From NCBI GenBank assembly GCA_900554315.1, contig USGP01000011.1, forward strand, positions 1 to 37,755: a DNA stretch of 37,755 nucleotides, given 5' to 3'. The notes below the pieces were generated by a model, which saw only the letters and a list, made by a program, of their open reading frames with translations, had not been told where the DNA came from and made no database searches. The DNA comes from an uncultured Mycoplasmatota bacterium (GTDB taxonomy: Bacteria > Bacillota_I > Bacilli_A > RF39 > UBA660). Position 1 is the first letter of the stretch. Each line of letters starts with the position of its first letter. A program made the position numbers and the translations under genes. Of the stretch, positions 16,480 through 24,408 are shown piece by piece.

Positions 16480-16662
16480 AAAAAGTCAAGGAAGAGCGTC
16501 TGTCCAACGATAAAACCTGCATTTCTACAGGTGGGTGTTCGTACGCTATCATTAGGATCCCTACCTGCTAAGCAGAAGGTCTTCAACACCGATAACTGAT
16601 CGGAACTCCCGTATCGTCACTTTAGTCGGTTTTATATGAGAACAGTCTCGCATCTCCTTGAC
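16480..16662 (-). ncRNA. Structured non-coding RNA of about 183 nt, family not assigned (6S-like size)
   Basis: A promoter on the minus strand (TTGTAT, 18 bases, TATAAT at 16669-16674) would start transcription at the G of GUCAAGGA near 16662. The 3' end UCCUUGAC pairs perfectly with this 5' end and is followed by five U, so the closing helix doubles as a terminator. Further pairings extend the helix: CUGUUC with GGACAG, and AUAAAACC with GGUUUUAU. Inside are hairpins CCGAU-AUCGG, CUGC-GCAG and ACCUG-CAGGU, and a GGUGUU-AACACC pairing. G+C is about 46%, far above the flanks, and no reading frame with a ribosome site covers it. Length and long closing helix recall 6S RNA, but the interior is branched and I cannot place it in a family. 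Confidence 0.65.
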
Positions 16663-16668
16663 ACTTAT

Positions 16669-16698
16669 ATTATACCATAATACAAAGATATTATACAA
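16669..16698 (-). promoter_or_regulatory. Promoter of the ncRNA
   Basis: TTGTAT (16693-16698), 18 bases, TATAAT (16669-16674) on the minus strand, 7 bases upstream of the inferred RNA start. Confidence 0.6.
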
Positions 16699-16774
16699 GC
16701 TTTTTAATACAAAAGCATCTGATAACATAACTAACCATTTTAAAAACTAGGAATACACTATAACAGGTGATCCT

Positions 16775-17548
16775 ATGTTTTATAAAAAAGAAGATTATGA
16801 GATCTATTATGAAAAATATGGTACCGGAAATAAAAAAATAATCATACTACCAGGTTGGGGAGATACCAGAAAAACATTCACCTATTTAGTACAAGTATTA
16901 CAAGAATACTTCACCATCTATATCTTTGACTACCCAGGCTTCGGAAACAGTCCTTTTCCTAATCGCGATTTAACAATATACGATTACACAAATATGATTA
17001 GAGGTTTTTTAACAGACCAAAAAATTACAAAACCCATAATTATTGCTCACTCTTTTGGAGGCAGAATCGCAACACTCCTATCTGGATACTATAAAGAAGA
17101 GATAGACAAAATAATTTTAATAGATACCGCTGGAATTAAACACAAAAAAAATATAGTTCTCTTTCTAAAAGAAAAACTATATAAATTACTAAAACTAATA
17201 AAATATATTCTTCCCAAATCAAAAAAAGAACGATATCAGAAAAAACTATTATCCATATTCGCCTCATCTGACTATAAAAGCTTACCAAAAGAAATGAACA
17301 TAACATTCAAAAATATTATAAAAGAAGATTTAAAATATTACATTCCTTATATAGAACAAGAAACACTAATAATCTGGGGAGAAAAAGACAAAGACACCCC
17401 ATTAAAAGACGGAAAATATTTAAAACAAAAAATTAAAAACTCTGCATTAATTATTTATCCTAATGCTACTCATTACTCCTATCTAGAATATCCTTACTTA
17501 ACATATAAAATTATTATGAATTTTCTTACTTCTAAAAAAGATTGCTAA
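16775..17548 (+). CDS. Alpha/beta-fold hydrolase
   Basis: The 257-residue cytoplasmic protein has no signal peptide. The alpha/beta-hydrolase signatures are IILPGWGDTRKTF (oxyanion-hole strand), YDFP-like DYPGFGNSPFP, the nucleophile elbow AHSFGGRI (Ser), the acid in WGEKDKDTPLKD, and the catalytic His in ATHYSYLEYP. The substrate cannot be told; such enzymes act on esters, acyl groups or other small molecules. AGGTGA precedes ATG 16775. It is a single rightward gene ending in a terminator shared with the convergent gene. Confidence 0.85.
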   Translation: MFYKKEDYEIYYEKYGTGNKKIIILPGWGDTRKTFTYLVQVLQEYFTIYIFDYPGFGNSPFPNRDLTIYDYTNMIRGFLTDQKITKPIIIAHSFGGRIATLLSGYYKEEIDKIILIDTAGIKHKKNIVLFLKEKLYKLLKLIKYILPKSKKERYQKKLLSIFASSDYKSLPKEMNITFKNIIKEDLKYYIPYIEQETLIIWGEKDKDTPLKDGKYLKQKIKNSALIIYPNATHYSYLEYPYLTYKIIMNFLTSKKDC

Positions 17549-17564
17549 CTATTTAGCAATCTTT
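17537..17564. terminator. Bidirectional terminator containing both convergent stop codons
   Basis: A 12-bp stem AAAGATTGCTAA / TTAGCAATCTTT with loop CTAT. The plus-strand stop (17546-17548) and minus-strand stop (17549-17551) both lie in it. Confidence 0.78.
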
Positions 17565-18274
17565 ATACTTTTTACAACCATTTTAGTATGATAATGAAAT
17601 GTTTGATATTCTGTAGGTAATGTTTTCTGTATCCAAACACGAACATGTAAAGTTTCTTTTTCATGGGCAGAAATTGTAGAAGAATAAATAATTGGAGATT
17701 TTTTAGCCAAATCTAACGTTTCAACCATACCATCATTAATTTGATAATGAATATATTGATTAGGGATTTGTATCTCACTACAGTCATCTTGTTGTATCAT
17801 CGCAACATCCTTTACTAATTTAATTTGTAAAGCCTGCTCTTCATCAGACGTGTTTTTAATCTCTACAATATAAGGCTCTGTTCTCATACCATCTAAATCA
17901 GACATAGGAGACGTATTCGTCAAATCAATAATATTTCCTAAGGTACTTCCCCTATCCTCATAAGTAATAGAAAACTTACCAACTTCAATTGTATTAAAGT
18001 TCTTAGGCTCTTGAACAGAAGAAAAAACAAAATATAAAGAAATTAAAATGATTACTAAGACAAGAGTGACACAGATAAAAGTTAACTCTTTTTCCTTGGC
18101 TTTAACACGGTGCAACATATGATTAACCTGAGCGCCCTCACCATGTTTAATATCAGAAATCTTAAGTTTTTTTGCCGCTAATTTTTCTTTTTTTCTTTTT
18201 TCTCTTTCTGCCTGCAAACTTCTGACTTTAGCATTAACTGCTTTTTTAATTTTCTTTTCTTTTGGCTCTTTCAT
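17549..18274 (-). CDS. Membrane-anchored protein with basic N-terminus and extracellular beta domain, unknown function
   Basis: The protein (241 residues) begins with a highly basic, probably helical cytoplasmic stretch of about 60 residues (VRSLQAEREKRKKEKLAAKK). One transmembrane helix follows (about 63-86, FICVTLVLVIILISLYFVF), then an extracytoplasmic domain that looks like a beta sandwich (EPYIVEIKNTSDEEQALQI; ETLHVRVWIQKTLP). No family is recognised. ATG 18274 has AAGGA upstream; an in-frame ATG at 18325 would include a TATACT promoter element, so the shorter form is preferred. It follows aspS beyond a terminator and probably has its own promoter. Confidence 0.65.
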   Translation of the reverse strand: MKEPKEKKIKKAVNAKVRSLQAEREKRKKEKLAAKKLKISDIKHGEGAQVNHMLHRVKAKEKELTFICVTLVLVIILISLYFVFSSVQEPKNFNTIEVGKFSITYEDRGSTLGNIIDLTNTSPMSDLDGMRTEPYIVEIKNTSDEEQALQIKLVKDVAMIQQDDCSEIQIPNQYIHYQINDGMVETLDLAKKSPIIYSSTISAHEKETLHVRVWIQKTLPTEYQTFHYHTKMVVKSIKIAK

Positions 18275-18340
18275 ATTCTCATATCCTTCATAAACCAGTA
18301 TACCAAAACTACATCCCAAAAACAAGAATGAAAGAAAAAA

Positions 18341-18360
18341 GAATTATACTAAGATAATTC
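18341..18360 (-). terminator. Intrinsic terminator at the end of aspS
   Basis: GAATTAT, 6-base loop, ATAATTC (7 bp) is followed by TTTTTT on the minus strand. The aspS stop codon (18349-18351) lies in the loop. Confidence 0.7.
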
Positions 18361-20103
18361 TTCTTCATTAACAGAAATAGCTAACTCTTCTAATTGCTTA
18401 GAAGATACAACATTAGGACATTCGCTCATTAAATCACTAGCACTAGTTGTCTTAGGAAAAGCAATGACATCACGAATATTATCTGTTCCACTAAGTAACA
18501 TAGTCAAACGATCAAGTCCTAAAGCCAATCCTCCATGAGGTGGAGTACCATATTTTAAAGCCTCTACAAAGAAACCAAATTTTTCATGAATATCTTCCTC
18601 AGATAATTCCAAAGCTTGAAACATCTTTTCTTGAACATCTTCATCATGAATACGAATAGATCCACCACCTGCTTCATATCCATTAATAACAATATCATAA
18701 GCTCTAGAATAACAATGAGCTTTATCCGTAAGTAATTTATCCACATCAGACTCAAGAGGAGCAGTAAATGGATGATGACAAGCTAAATAACGGCCTTCTT
18801 CTTCACTCCATTCAAAAGATGGAAACTCTGTTACCCATAATAATTCATACTTGTTCTCGTCAATTAATTCTAAATCTTTTCCTAACTTCAAACGTAAAGC
18901 TCCCATAGCTGTATACACAATATTTTTACGATCAGCAGCAAAGAATAAAATATCTTGATCATGTAAATCCAATTCTTTTAGTAACAAACTTTGTTCTTCT
19001 TCAGATAAAAACTTACTAATTCCAGAAGTAAATTCCCCATTTTCATATTTTACATAAGGAAGTCCTCCAACCTTATAAGTTTTAATATATTCTGTTAAAG
19101 CATCAATCTTCTTTCTAGAGAACTCTCCACTCTTTCCTTCTACCTTAATACAAACAACATCCCCGTCATTAGTCAATGCATTTTCAAAAACTTTAAATTG
19201 TGTTTTAGAAAAAATAGAACTAACATCATGAATCTTCATATCAAAACGCAAATCTGGTTTATCAGAACCATAATACTTCATAGCATCATCATATTTCATA
19301 CGACGAAGAGGCAAAGTAATATCGATTCCCTTTACTTCTTTAAAAATAGTTGCAAGTAATCTCTCTGTCAATCCCATAACATCATCTTCATCAACAAAAC
19401 TCATTTCCATATCGATTTGAGTAAATTCTGGTTGACGATCACTTCTTAAATCTTCATCACGAAAACATTTTGCTATCTGAAAATATCTCTCCATTCCTCC
19501 AACCATTAAAAGTTGTTTGAACAACTGTGGAGATTGAGGAAGAGCATAAAACTTTCCTTTACTAACACGACTAGGAACCAAGTAATCTCTAGCTCCCTCT
19601 GGAGTGGATTTACATAAAACCGGTGTTTCAACCTCAACAAAATCTTCTTTATCTAAGAAATTACGTGCAGCCATCATAATTTTATGACGAGTAATTAAAT
19701 TCTTCTTAATAGGATTACGACGAATATCTAAATAACGATATTTTAATCGTGTATCTTCCAAAGCTGTAGTATCATCGGTAATCTCAAATGGTAAATCTTT
19801 ACTAGAATTTAGTACTTCAATAGAAGAAAGTTCAACTTCAATATCTCCTGTCTCCATATTAGGGTTTTTACTTTCTCTCTCCATAACTACCCCATTAACT
19901 TTTAAAACAGATTCACTCTTTAATCCACTCGCAATATCATAAACTTCTCCTTCACGAGCAACCAATTGAACAATACCACTTCTATCTCTTAAATCAATAA
20001 AACAAACGCCACCTAAATCACGCTTCTTAGCTACCCATCCATATAAAGTAACTTCACGTGAAACATCATTAAGACGCAAACTATTATTTTTAATACTTTT
20101 CAC
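18349..20103 (-). CDS. aspS: Aspartyl-tRNA synthetase
   Basis: AspRS charges tRNA(Asp) with aspartate. The N-terminal OB-fold anticodon-binding domain has TLYGWVAKKRDLGGVCFIDL. Class II motif 2 is seen in FRDEDLRSDRQPEFTQID, followed by the bacterial GAD insertion (about 290-415). Motif 3 is GGLALGLDRLTMLL, then DVIAFPKT. Length (584) is that of bacterial-type AspRS. The start is a GTG: codon 20103 has GGAG 8 bases upstream, while GTG 20112 overlaps that ribosome site. The hisS stop overlaps the aspS ribosome site, so the two are translationally coupled and under the T-box upstream of hisS. Confidence 0.96.
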   Translation of the reverse strand: MKSIKNNSLRLNDVSREVTLYGWVAKKRDLGGVCFIDLRDRSGIVQLVAREGEVYDIASGLKSESVLKVNGVVMERESKNPNMETGDIEVELSSIEVLNSSKDLPFEITDDTTALEDTRLKYRYLDIRRNPIKKNLITRHKIMMAARNFLDKEDFVEVETPVLCKSTPEGARDYLVPSRVSKGKFYALPQSPQLFKQLLMVGGMERYFQIAKCFRDEDLRSDRQPEFTQIDMEMSFVDEDDVMGLTERLLATIFKEVKGIDITLPLRRMKYDDAMKYYGSDKPDLRFDMKIHDVSSIFSKTQFKVFENALTNDGDVVCIKVEGKSGEFSRKKIDALTEYIKTYKVGGLPYVKYENGEFTSGISKFLSEEEQSLLLKELDLHDQDILFFAADRKNIVYTAMGALRLKLGKDLELIDENKYELLWVTEFPSFEWSEEEGRYLACHHPFTAPLESDVDKLLTDKAHCYSRAYDIVINGYEAGGGSIRIHDEDVQEKMFQALELSEEDIHEKFGFFVEALKYGTPPHGGLALGLDRLTMLLSGTDNIRDVIAFPKTTSASDLMSECPNVVSSKQLEELAISVNEEELS

Positions 20104-20114
20104 ACACTTCACTC

Positions 20115-21503
20115 CTATTCATGATGATGGTGATGACCACAATGACAATCTTCACCACAGTCCCCATCACAATCACAATCTTCTTCATGCTCTTCCCAAG
20201 AATACATTTCTTCTTCAGTCACTTCAGAAAAACCTGTATTTAATTTCTCATCCAAATAATAAATCAAAGCATCTAAACTAATAATTTCTTCTTCTTTTGT
20301 CTTATTATCTCTAATCTTTACTTCATTATTATCCAAATCCTCACTATTTAAAATAGCCAAGTATTTAGCCTGTAAACGATCAGCTTGTTTAAATTGACCT
20401 TTCAAACTACGACCAGTATATTCAGTTTCCACAATAAATCCTGCCATACGTAATTCTTGAGCCAAATATAAAGCATACTTCTTTTCTTCATCATTTACAT
20501 ACATTAAGAACAAATCAACATCTTCTACAATTGGTAATTTAACTTCTTCTAACTCTAAAGCCATAACGAGTCTTCCAATTCCAGAAGCAAATCCAATACA
20601 AGGTGTTTCAGGTCCACCAATTTCACTACATAAATGGTTATAACGACCACCACCGCCAAGTACATTATTAGAACCAAAACCTTTTACTTTAGCTTCGATT
20701 TCAAAAACAGTATGATTATAATAATCAAGTCCACGAACAATATTAGGATTTACTTCATACTTAATTTGTAAAATATCTAAGTAATCTTTTACTTTTTCAA
20801 AACGTTCACGACTTTCCTCATTTAAATAATCAATTGTTTTAGGCGCATTCTTTAAAAGTTCATTATCAGCATCTACTTTACAATCTAAAATACGAAGTGG
20901 ATTCTTTTCAAGTCTTTCTTGACAATCTTCACAAAGCTCTCCAATATGTGGTTTAAAATAATCAATCAAAGCCTTACGATAAATATCACGAGACTCCTTA
21001 TCACCTAATGAATTAATATTAACTTTAATTTCTTTTAATCCCAACATTTTATAAATATTAACAGCAAGAGAAATAACCTCAGCATCTGTCATTGGATCAT
21101 CACTACCTAAAACTTCCATACCAAATTGAGTAAGTTCACGGTCACGACCTGACTGTGGTCTCTCATAACGATACATAGTACCATTATAATAAACTTTAAC
21201 AGGTTGATTAGGATCTCCATACATTTTATTTTCTACATAGCTACGACAAACACCAGCTGTTCCTTCAGGTCGAAGTGTCATATTCCTTCCACCACGATCA
21301 ACAAAATCATAAGTCTCTTTTGTAACAATATCTGTACTCTCACCAATTCCTCTATGGAATAACTCAGTAGATTCAAAAATTGGTGTACGAATATAATTGT
21401 AATTATACTTTTCCATAGTTGCATCAATTACACTTTCTACATACTTCCAAATTTTTGCCTCTCTTCCATAAATATCATTGCATCCCTTTGGTTTTTGTAT
21501 CAT
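20115..21503 (-). CDS. hisS: Histidyl-tRNA synthetase with a Cys/His-rich C-terminal tail
   Basis: HisRS charges tRNA(His). Class II motif 1 (YIRTPIFESTELFHRG), motif 2 (TLRPEGTAG and YRYERPQSGRDRELTQFG) and the histidine-specific GLDYYNHTVFE and GGGGRYNHL are visible. The C-terminal anticodon-binding domain ends near residue 425. It is followed by an unusual extension: an acidic linker, then a tail with five Cys and a run of five His (DCHCGHHHHHE), which looks like a metal-binding tail. Usual length is about 420-430, so the 462 residues include about 35 extra. AGGAGGG precedes ATG 21503. It is the first gene of the T-box-controlled hisS-aspS operon. Confidence 0.95.
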   Translation of the reverse strand: MIQKPKGCNDIYGREAKIWKYVESVIDATMEKYNYNYIRTPIFESTELFHRGIGESTDIVTKETYDFVDRGGRNMTLRPEGTAGVCRSYVENKMYGDPNQPVKVYYNGTMYRYERPQSGRDRELTQFGMEVLGSDDPMTDAEVISLAVNIYKMLGLKEIKVNINSLGDKESRDIYRKALIDYFKPHIGELCEDCQERLEKNPLRILDCKVDADNELLKNAPKTIDYLNEESRERFEKVKDYLDILQIKYEVNPNIVRGLDYYNHTVFEIEAKVKGFGSNNVLGGGGRYNHLCSEIGGPETPCIGFASGIGRLVMALELEEVKLPIVEDVDLFLMYVNDEEKKYALYLAQELRMAGFIVETEYTGRSLKGQFKQADRLQAKYLAILNSEDLDNNEVKIRDNKTKEEEIISLDALIYYLDEKLNTGFSEVTEEEMYSWEEHEEDCDCDGDCGEDCHCGHHHHHE

Positions 21504-21706
21504 ATTAATCCCTCCTAAAATAAAAAGGTGACAACCTACAAAGGACGGGATTCCCGTGGTGCCACCTTAATTTCTACTCTTATAACCAATAACGAGGTTA
21601 ACCGCTTCTTATCTATTTGGATGTCTTCTATTTTAATTCTTAAAGTATTTTCACCAACCATACTCTCTCTAAATAATTCATAAAATATACTCTTTCCAAA
21701 GAAGTT
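21504..21706 (-). promoter_or_regulatory. T-box leader of the hisS-aspS operon
   Basis: The minus-strand leader shows T-box hallmarks. CUUCUU pairs with AAGAAG to close Stem I. The AGAGAG motif and the apical GGUUGGUGAAAA are present. UAUUUUA pairs with UAAAAUA above a specifier loop with AGUA and GAAGACAUC. The T-box sequence AAGGUGGCACCACGG lies at 21554-21568. The codon right after GAA is GAC (Asp, 21625-21623), and CAU (His, 21623-21621) overlaps it by one base. Uncharged tRNA would pair with the specifier and the UGGC bulge and favour antitermination. Stem II elements seem absent or short. Confidence 0.85.
21525..21568 (-). terminator. T-box terminator hairpin
   Basis: AAGGUGGCA pairs with UGUCACCUU, an inner ACGGG/CCCGU helix is possible, and the hairpin is followed by UUUUUAUUUU. 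The first arm overlaps the T-box, giving mutually exclusive terminator and antiterminator. Confidence 0.8.
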
Positions 21707-21712
21707 ATAACT

Positions 21713-21741
21713 ATTATATAGTAAGATTTTTAAAAAAGCAA
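21713..21741 (-). promoter_or_regulatory. Promoter of the hisS T-box transcript
   Basis: TTGCTT (21736-21741), 17 bases, TATAAT (21713-21718) on the minus strand, just upstream of the T-box leader. Confidence 0.6.
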
Positions 21742-21748
21742 TGCAAAT

Positions 21749-22891
21749 TTAATGATTATTCAAAGAAAAAACCCGATTACTTCTTCTACGTAAACTCTTT
21801 ACCAAAGAATCAGTAGTTACTCCTATATCTTGTAAATGTTCAATTGAGAAAGGTTGGTTTTTTATTTTCATAAAGTCCTCAAATAATTCAGGATGCTCTA
21901 ATAAATAAGTAGAAAGTAAAAAGCCATAAGAATACATAACAGATACATCAAAATCTACCAATCGATCATCCATAGTCATCTCTGACTGATCCAACATACC
22001 ATCATAAACTAACTCTTTTTCAATCATAAATAATGGTAAAGTATCTCTAATTTTTTCTTCTAAAGATTCGTGAGGTAAACTAGATAAATAAAAGCTCTCC
22101 TGCAATAACTTCAAATACTTATCGTAATATTGAATCAAGGACAAATATGCCTTATCATGATATGGACCATTTTCTAAAAAATAAAATAAAAATTGTTGCT
22201 CATAATAATTTGACAAAACCTCTCGAAAAAAATCAAAAGATAAAAAACGTGACTGTCCTAAAGAAGAACAGTTACAAATACCATCTTGAAAATCAACACC
22301 GTGTCCAAGTTCATGAGGAACACCAGATAAATCAGTAAAAGAAGTATTAACCTCATTCACGAATACATTGCAACATTTTCGTAATAAATTAAAACAAGTA
22401 AGGCCTCCCACTTCATGAGAAAAATCATTCAAAGGATAAATATGCCCTGATAAAAGAAGATTATGATAAACACCATCCAAATCAGAATAAGAAGAAAAAT
22501 ATTGAGATAGTAATGTTTTATCTTTGTGACAATCAAAACTATCATCCATAAAAGCAAGCAATGAGAAATCAACCTCTTCCATCTCAGAACGAAGTTCATC
22601 ATAAGCATGATAGAAAACATCAGTGTGCCATCTTTTATCTTTTAAAAATTGATAATATCTTTCTAAATCGTTTTGATCAAAATAATCAATAATATCTGGG
22701 GATATCATTTCTTCTATTTCTTCGGCACCAAATTCATAATGCATAATTTTTTCATAGGAAGAAAGCAAACTAAAAAACGTATTAGACGCACAAACCTTAT
22801 CTTCAAAAGAAATATCCTTCTTTTTTAATAATTGACAAGCTTCATCGAATTGAGAAATCAAATCACTATAGTCATGATTAATATCTAGCAC
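21749..22891 (-). CDS. Zinc metallopeptidase, M3 (oligoendopeptidase)-like
   Basis: The 380-residue protein has no signal peptide. The zinc-binding HELGH is at about 193-197 (GVPHELGHGVDF), and a plausible third ligand Glu lies in FFREVLSNYYEQ, about 27 residues later, as in gluzincins of the M3 type. The rest is helical and acidic, as in oligopeptidases that digest short peptides in a closed cavity. It is shorter than typical PepF/M3 enzymes (about 600), so it is a compact or divergent member. The start is a GTG preceded by GGGGGA. It is the last gene of the secDF-rel-dtd run before the hisS promoter. Family placement is by motif only. Confidence 0.72.
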   Translation of the reverse strand: MLDINHDYSDLISQFDEACQLLKKKDISFEDKVCASNTFFSLLSSYEKIMHYEFGAEEIEEMISPDIIDYFDQNDLERYYQFLKDKRWHTDVFYHAYDELRSEMEEVDFSLLAFMDDSFDCHKDKTLLSQYFSSYSDLDGVYHNLLLSGHIYPLNDFSHEVGGLTCFNLLRKCCNVFVNEVNTSFTDLSGVPHELGHGVDFQDGICNCSSLGQSRFLSFDFFREVLSNYYEQQFLFYFLENGPYHDKAYLSLIQYYDKYLKLLQESFYLSSLPHESLEEKIRDTLPLFMIEKELVYDGMLDQSEMTMDDRLVDFDVSVMYSYGFLLSTYLLEHPELFEDFMKIKNQPFSIEHLQDIGVTTDSLVKSLRRRSNRVFSLNNH

Positions 22892-22915
22892 GAAAATTCC
22901 CCCAAACTATTTTTA

Positions 22916-23989
22916 TTATAATACATCTTTAAAAGTTTCTAAACCATTTCTAACTTTATTTTGAAAAAACAAATACGTAGTTCTAAAAAATAAAAAGATA
23001 GGAATTGCTAAAACAACACCCAGTACCCCACCTAAACTCCCACCAATACTTAACAAAAACATAATAAGTATAGGATGAATATGATTAATATTCCCATAGA
23101 TTCTAGGAGAAATAAAATATTCATCTATAATAGGAAAAACAAAACAAATAACCAAACTAGCCAAAAACAGTTCTTTAGAAATTGTAAAAGAAGTAATCAT
23201 CGCAAGTAAATTACTAAGAAATCCACCTATATAAGGAACAGCAGTAAAAAGCCCAATAAAAAGTCCTAATACCAACCAATCTGGATGACCAATAATAAAA
23301 AATAAAAAAGAATATTCTATAAATTGCACAAACATCATCTTACCTACACTCTGAAGATATAAGCCCATAGTAGAATCCAATTCTAAAAGATAAGTATAAA
23401 TAACAAAATGACTATGACAAAGCCAACGCTTCATAAAAATTCTAATTTGATCCATATAATATAAAAAATAAAAGAAACTAACAACTCCAACAAGAATGTT
23501 TCCTAAAAAAGAAAATACATTTCCTAAAAAATCTAAAGTAAATTGTGAAGTAAACGTTCCAAGTCGCTCTAGTAAATGATTTAAAAACTGAACAACAACA
23601 ATCTTAACAGCAGAAGAAAACAGAAATTTATCTTCTAGATGACTCAAATATTTTAAAATAGCTAAAATAAAATCAGCAAACTGATGATAAAACATTGGCA
23701 AAATACGTAGTACCAAAAAGGTGAAAATAAAAATAATAATCCCAATAACAAAAAGAACAGAAACCCTCTTAGAAAAATATTTTCTCAAATAAACAACAAA
23801 AGGATTTATTGCATAAGCCACAATAAATCCTATAAAAAAAGGTAAAAAAATCGACATAATTTGTACAAAAAAAGCCATAATGGCTTTTATATTAATAATA
23901 CTAATAAATAGTAAAAACATAAATATAGTAAAATTGAGTAATGGATAATTTAATTTTTTCTGAAACAAAGAATCTACCTTTCTAACCAT
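22916..23989 (-). CDS. AI-2E family membrane permease (YtvI/PerM-like)
   Basis: The 357-residue protein has about eight hydrophobic segments in the AI-2E/DUF20 arrangement: two N-terminal helix pairs, a central amphipathic stretch, and the family signature near the end (IDEYFISPRIYG, HPILIMFLLSIGGSLGGVLG, VVLAIPIFLFF). Members include autoinducer-2 exporters, Na+/H+ antiporters and sporulation permeases, so the substrate cannot be assigned. ATG 23989 overlaps dtd by 16 bases; a TTG eight codons in has better-placed AAAGG. It is probably co-transcribed with dtd and the metallopeptidase. Confidence 0.85.
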   Translation of the reverse strand: MVRKVDSLFQKKLNYPLLNFTIFMFLLFISIINIKAIMAFFVQIMSIFLPFFIGFIVAYAINPFVVYLRKYFSKRVSVLFVIGIIIFIFTFLVLRILPMFYHQFADFILAILKYLSHLEDKFLFSSAVKIVVVQFLNHLLERLGTFTSQFTLDFLGNVFSFLGNILVGVVSFFYFLYYMDQIRIFMKRWLCHSHFVIYTYLLELDSTMGLYLQSVGKMMFVQFIEYSFLFFIIGHPDWLVLGLFIGLFTAVPYIGGFLSNLLAMITSFTISKELFLASLVICFVFPIIDEYFISPRIYGNINHIHPILIMFLLSIGGSLGGVLGVVLAIPIFLFFRTTYLFFQNKVRNGLETFKDVL

Positions 23990-24408
23990 ATAGTTGTAGG
24001 ACCAATATTAGTCAAGCAAACATTCATATCTGCTCCAAATTCACCAGTCTCTACTTCTACATATTTACGCAATTCTTCGTTAAATAATTCATAAAAATGA
24101 ATAGCCTCATGATTATTCATAGCATCCATATAACTAGGTCTATTTCCTTTTTGACAATTAGCATATAAAGTAAATTGAGAAACAGAAAGTATTTTGCCAC
24201 CATAATCAAGTAAGTTCTTATTCATAACTCCATTTTCATCAGGAAAAATACGAAGATTAACTATTTTTCTAGCCAAGTATTCAATCTTATCAATAGTATC
24301 TCCATCAGTAAACCCTACAAAGACAACAAGTCCTTGGTCAATACTGCCAACTATTTGATCATTCACTTGAACAGAAGCTTCACCACTTCTTTGAACTAAG
24401 ACTCTCAT
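23974..24408 (-). CDS. dtd: D-aminoacyl-tRNA deacylase
   Basis: Dtd hydrolyses D-aminoacyl-tRNAs and mischarged glycyl-tRNA(Ala). It has the N-terminal MRVLVQRSGEASV, the catalytic SQFTLYA, and the cross-subunit Gly-cisPro motif in TNIGPTT (most often NxGPVT). Length (144) is exact for the family. It overlaps rel by four bases (ATGA), the same rel-dtd order found in Bacillus. Confidence 0.95.
   Translation of the reverse strand: MRVLVQRSGEASVQVNDQIVGSIDQGLVVFVGFTDGDTIDKIEYLARKIVNLRIFPDENGVMNKNLLDYGGKILSVSQFTLYANCQKGNRPSYMDAMNNHEAIHFYELFNEELRKYVEVETGEFGADMNVCLTNIGPTTIWLER

Noticed and set aside
16378..16599. Plus-strand frame of 73 residues over the ncRNA
   Set aside because: It crosses the start of the minus-strand gene and the structured RNA and lacks a ribosome site; promoter, paired ends and U-tract on the minus strand favour an RNA.
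20118..20160. His run at the end of hisS as a cloning tag or contamination
   Set aside because: It is embedded in a longer acidic Cys/His tail, uses mixed CAT and CAC codons and runs into native operon sequence with coupled aspS.
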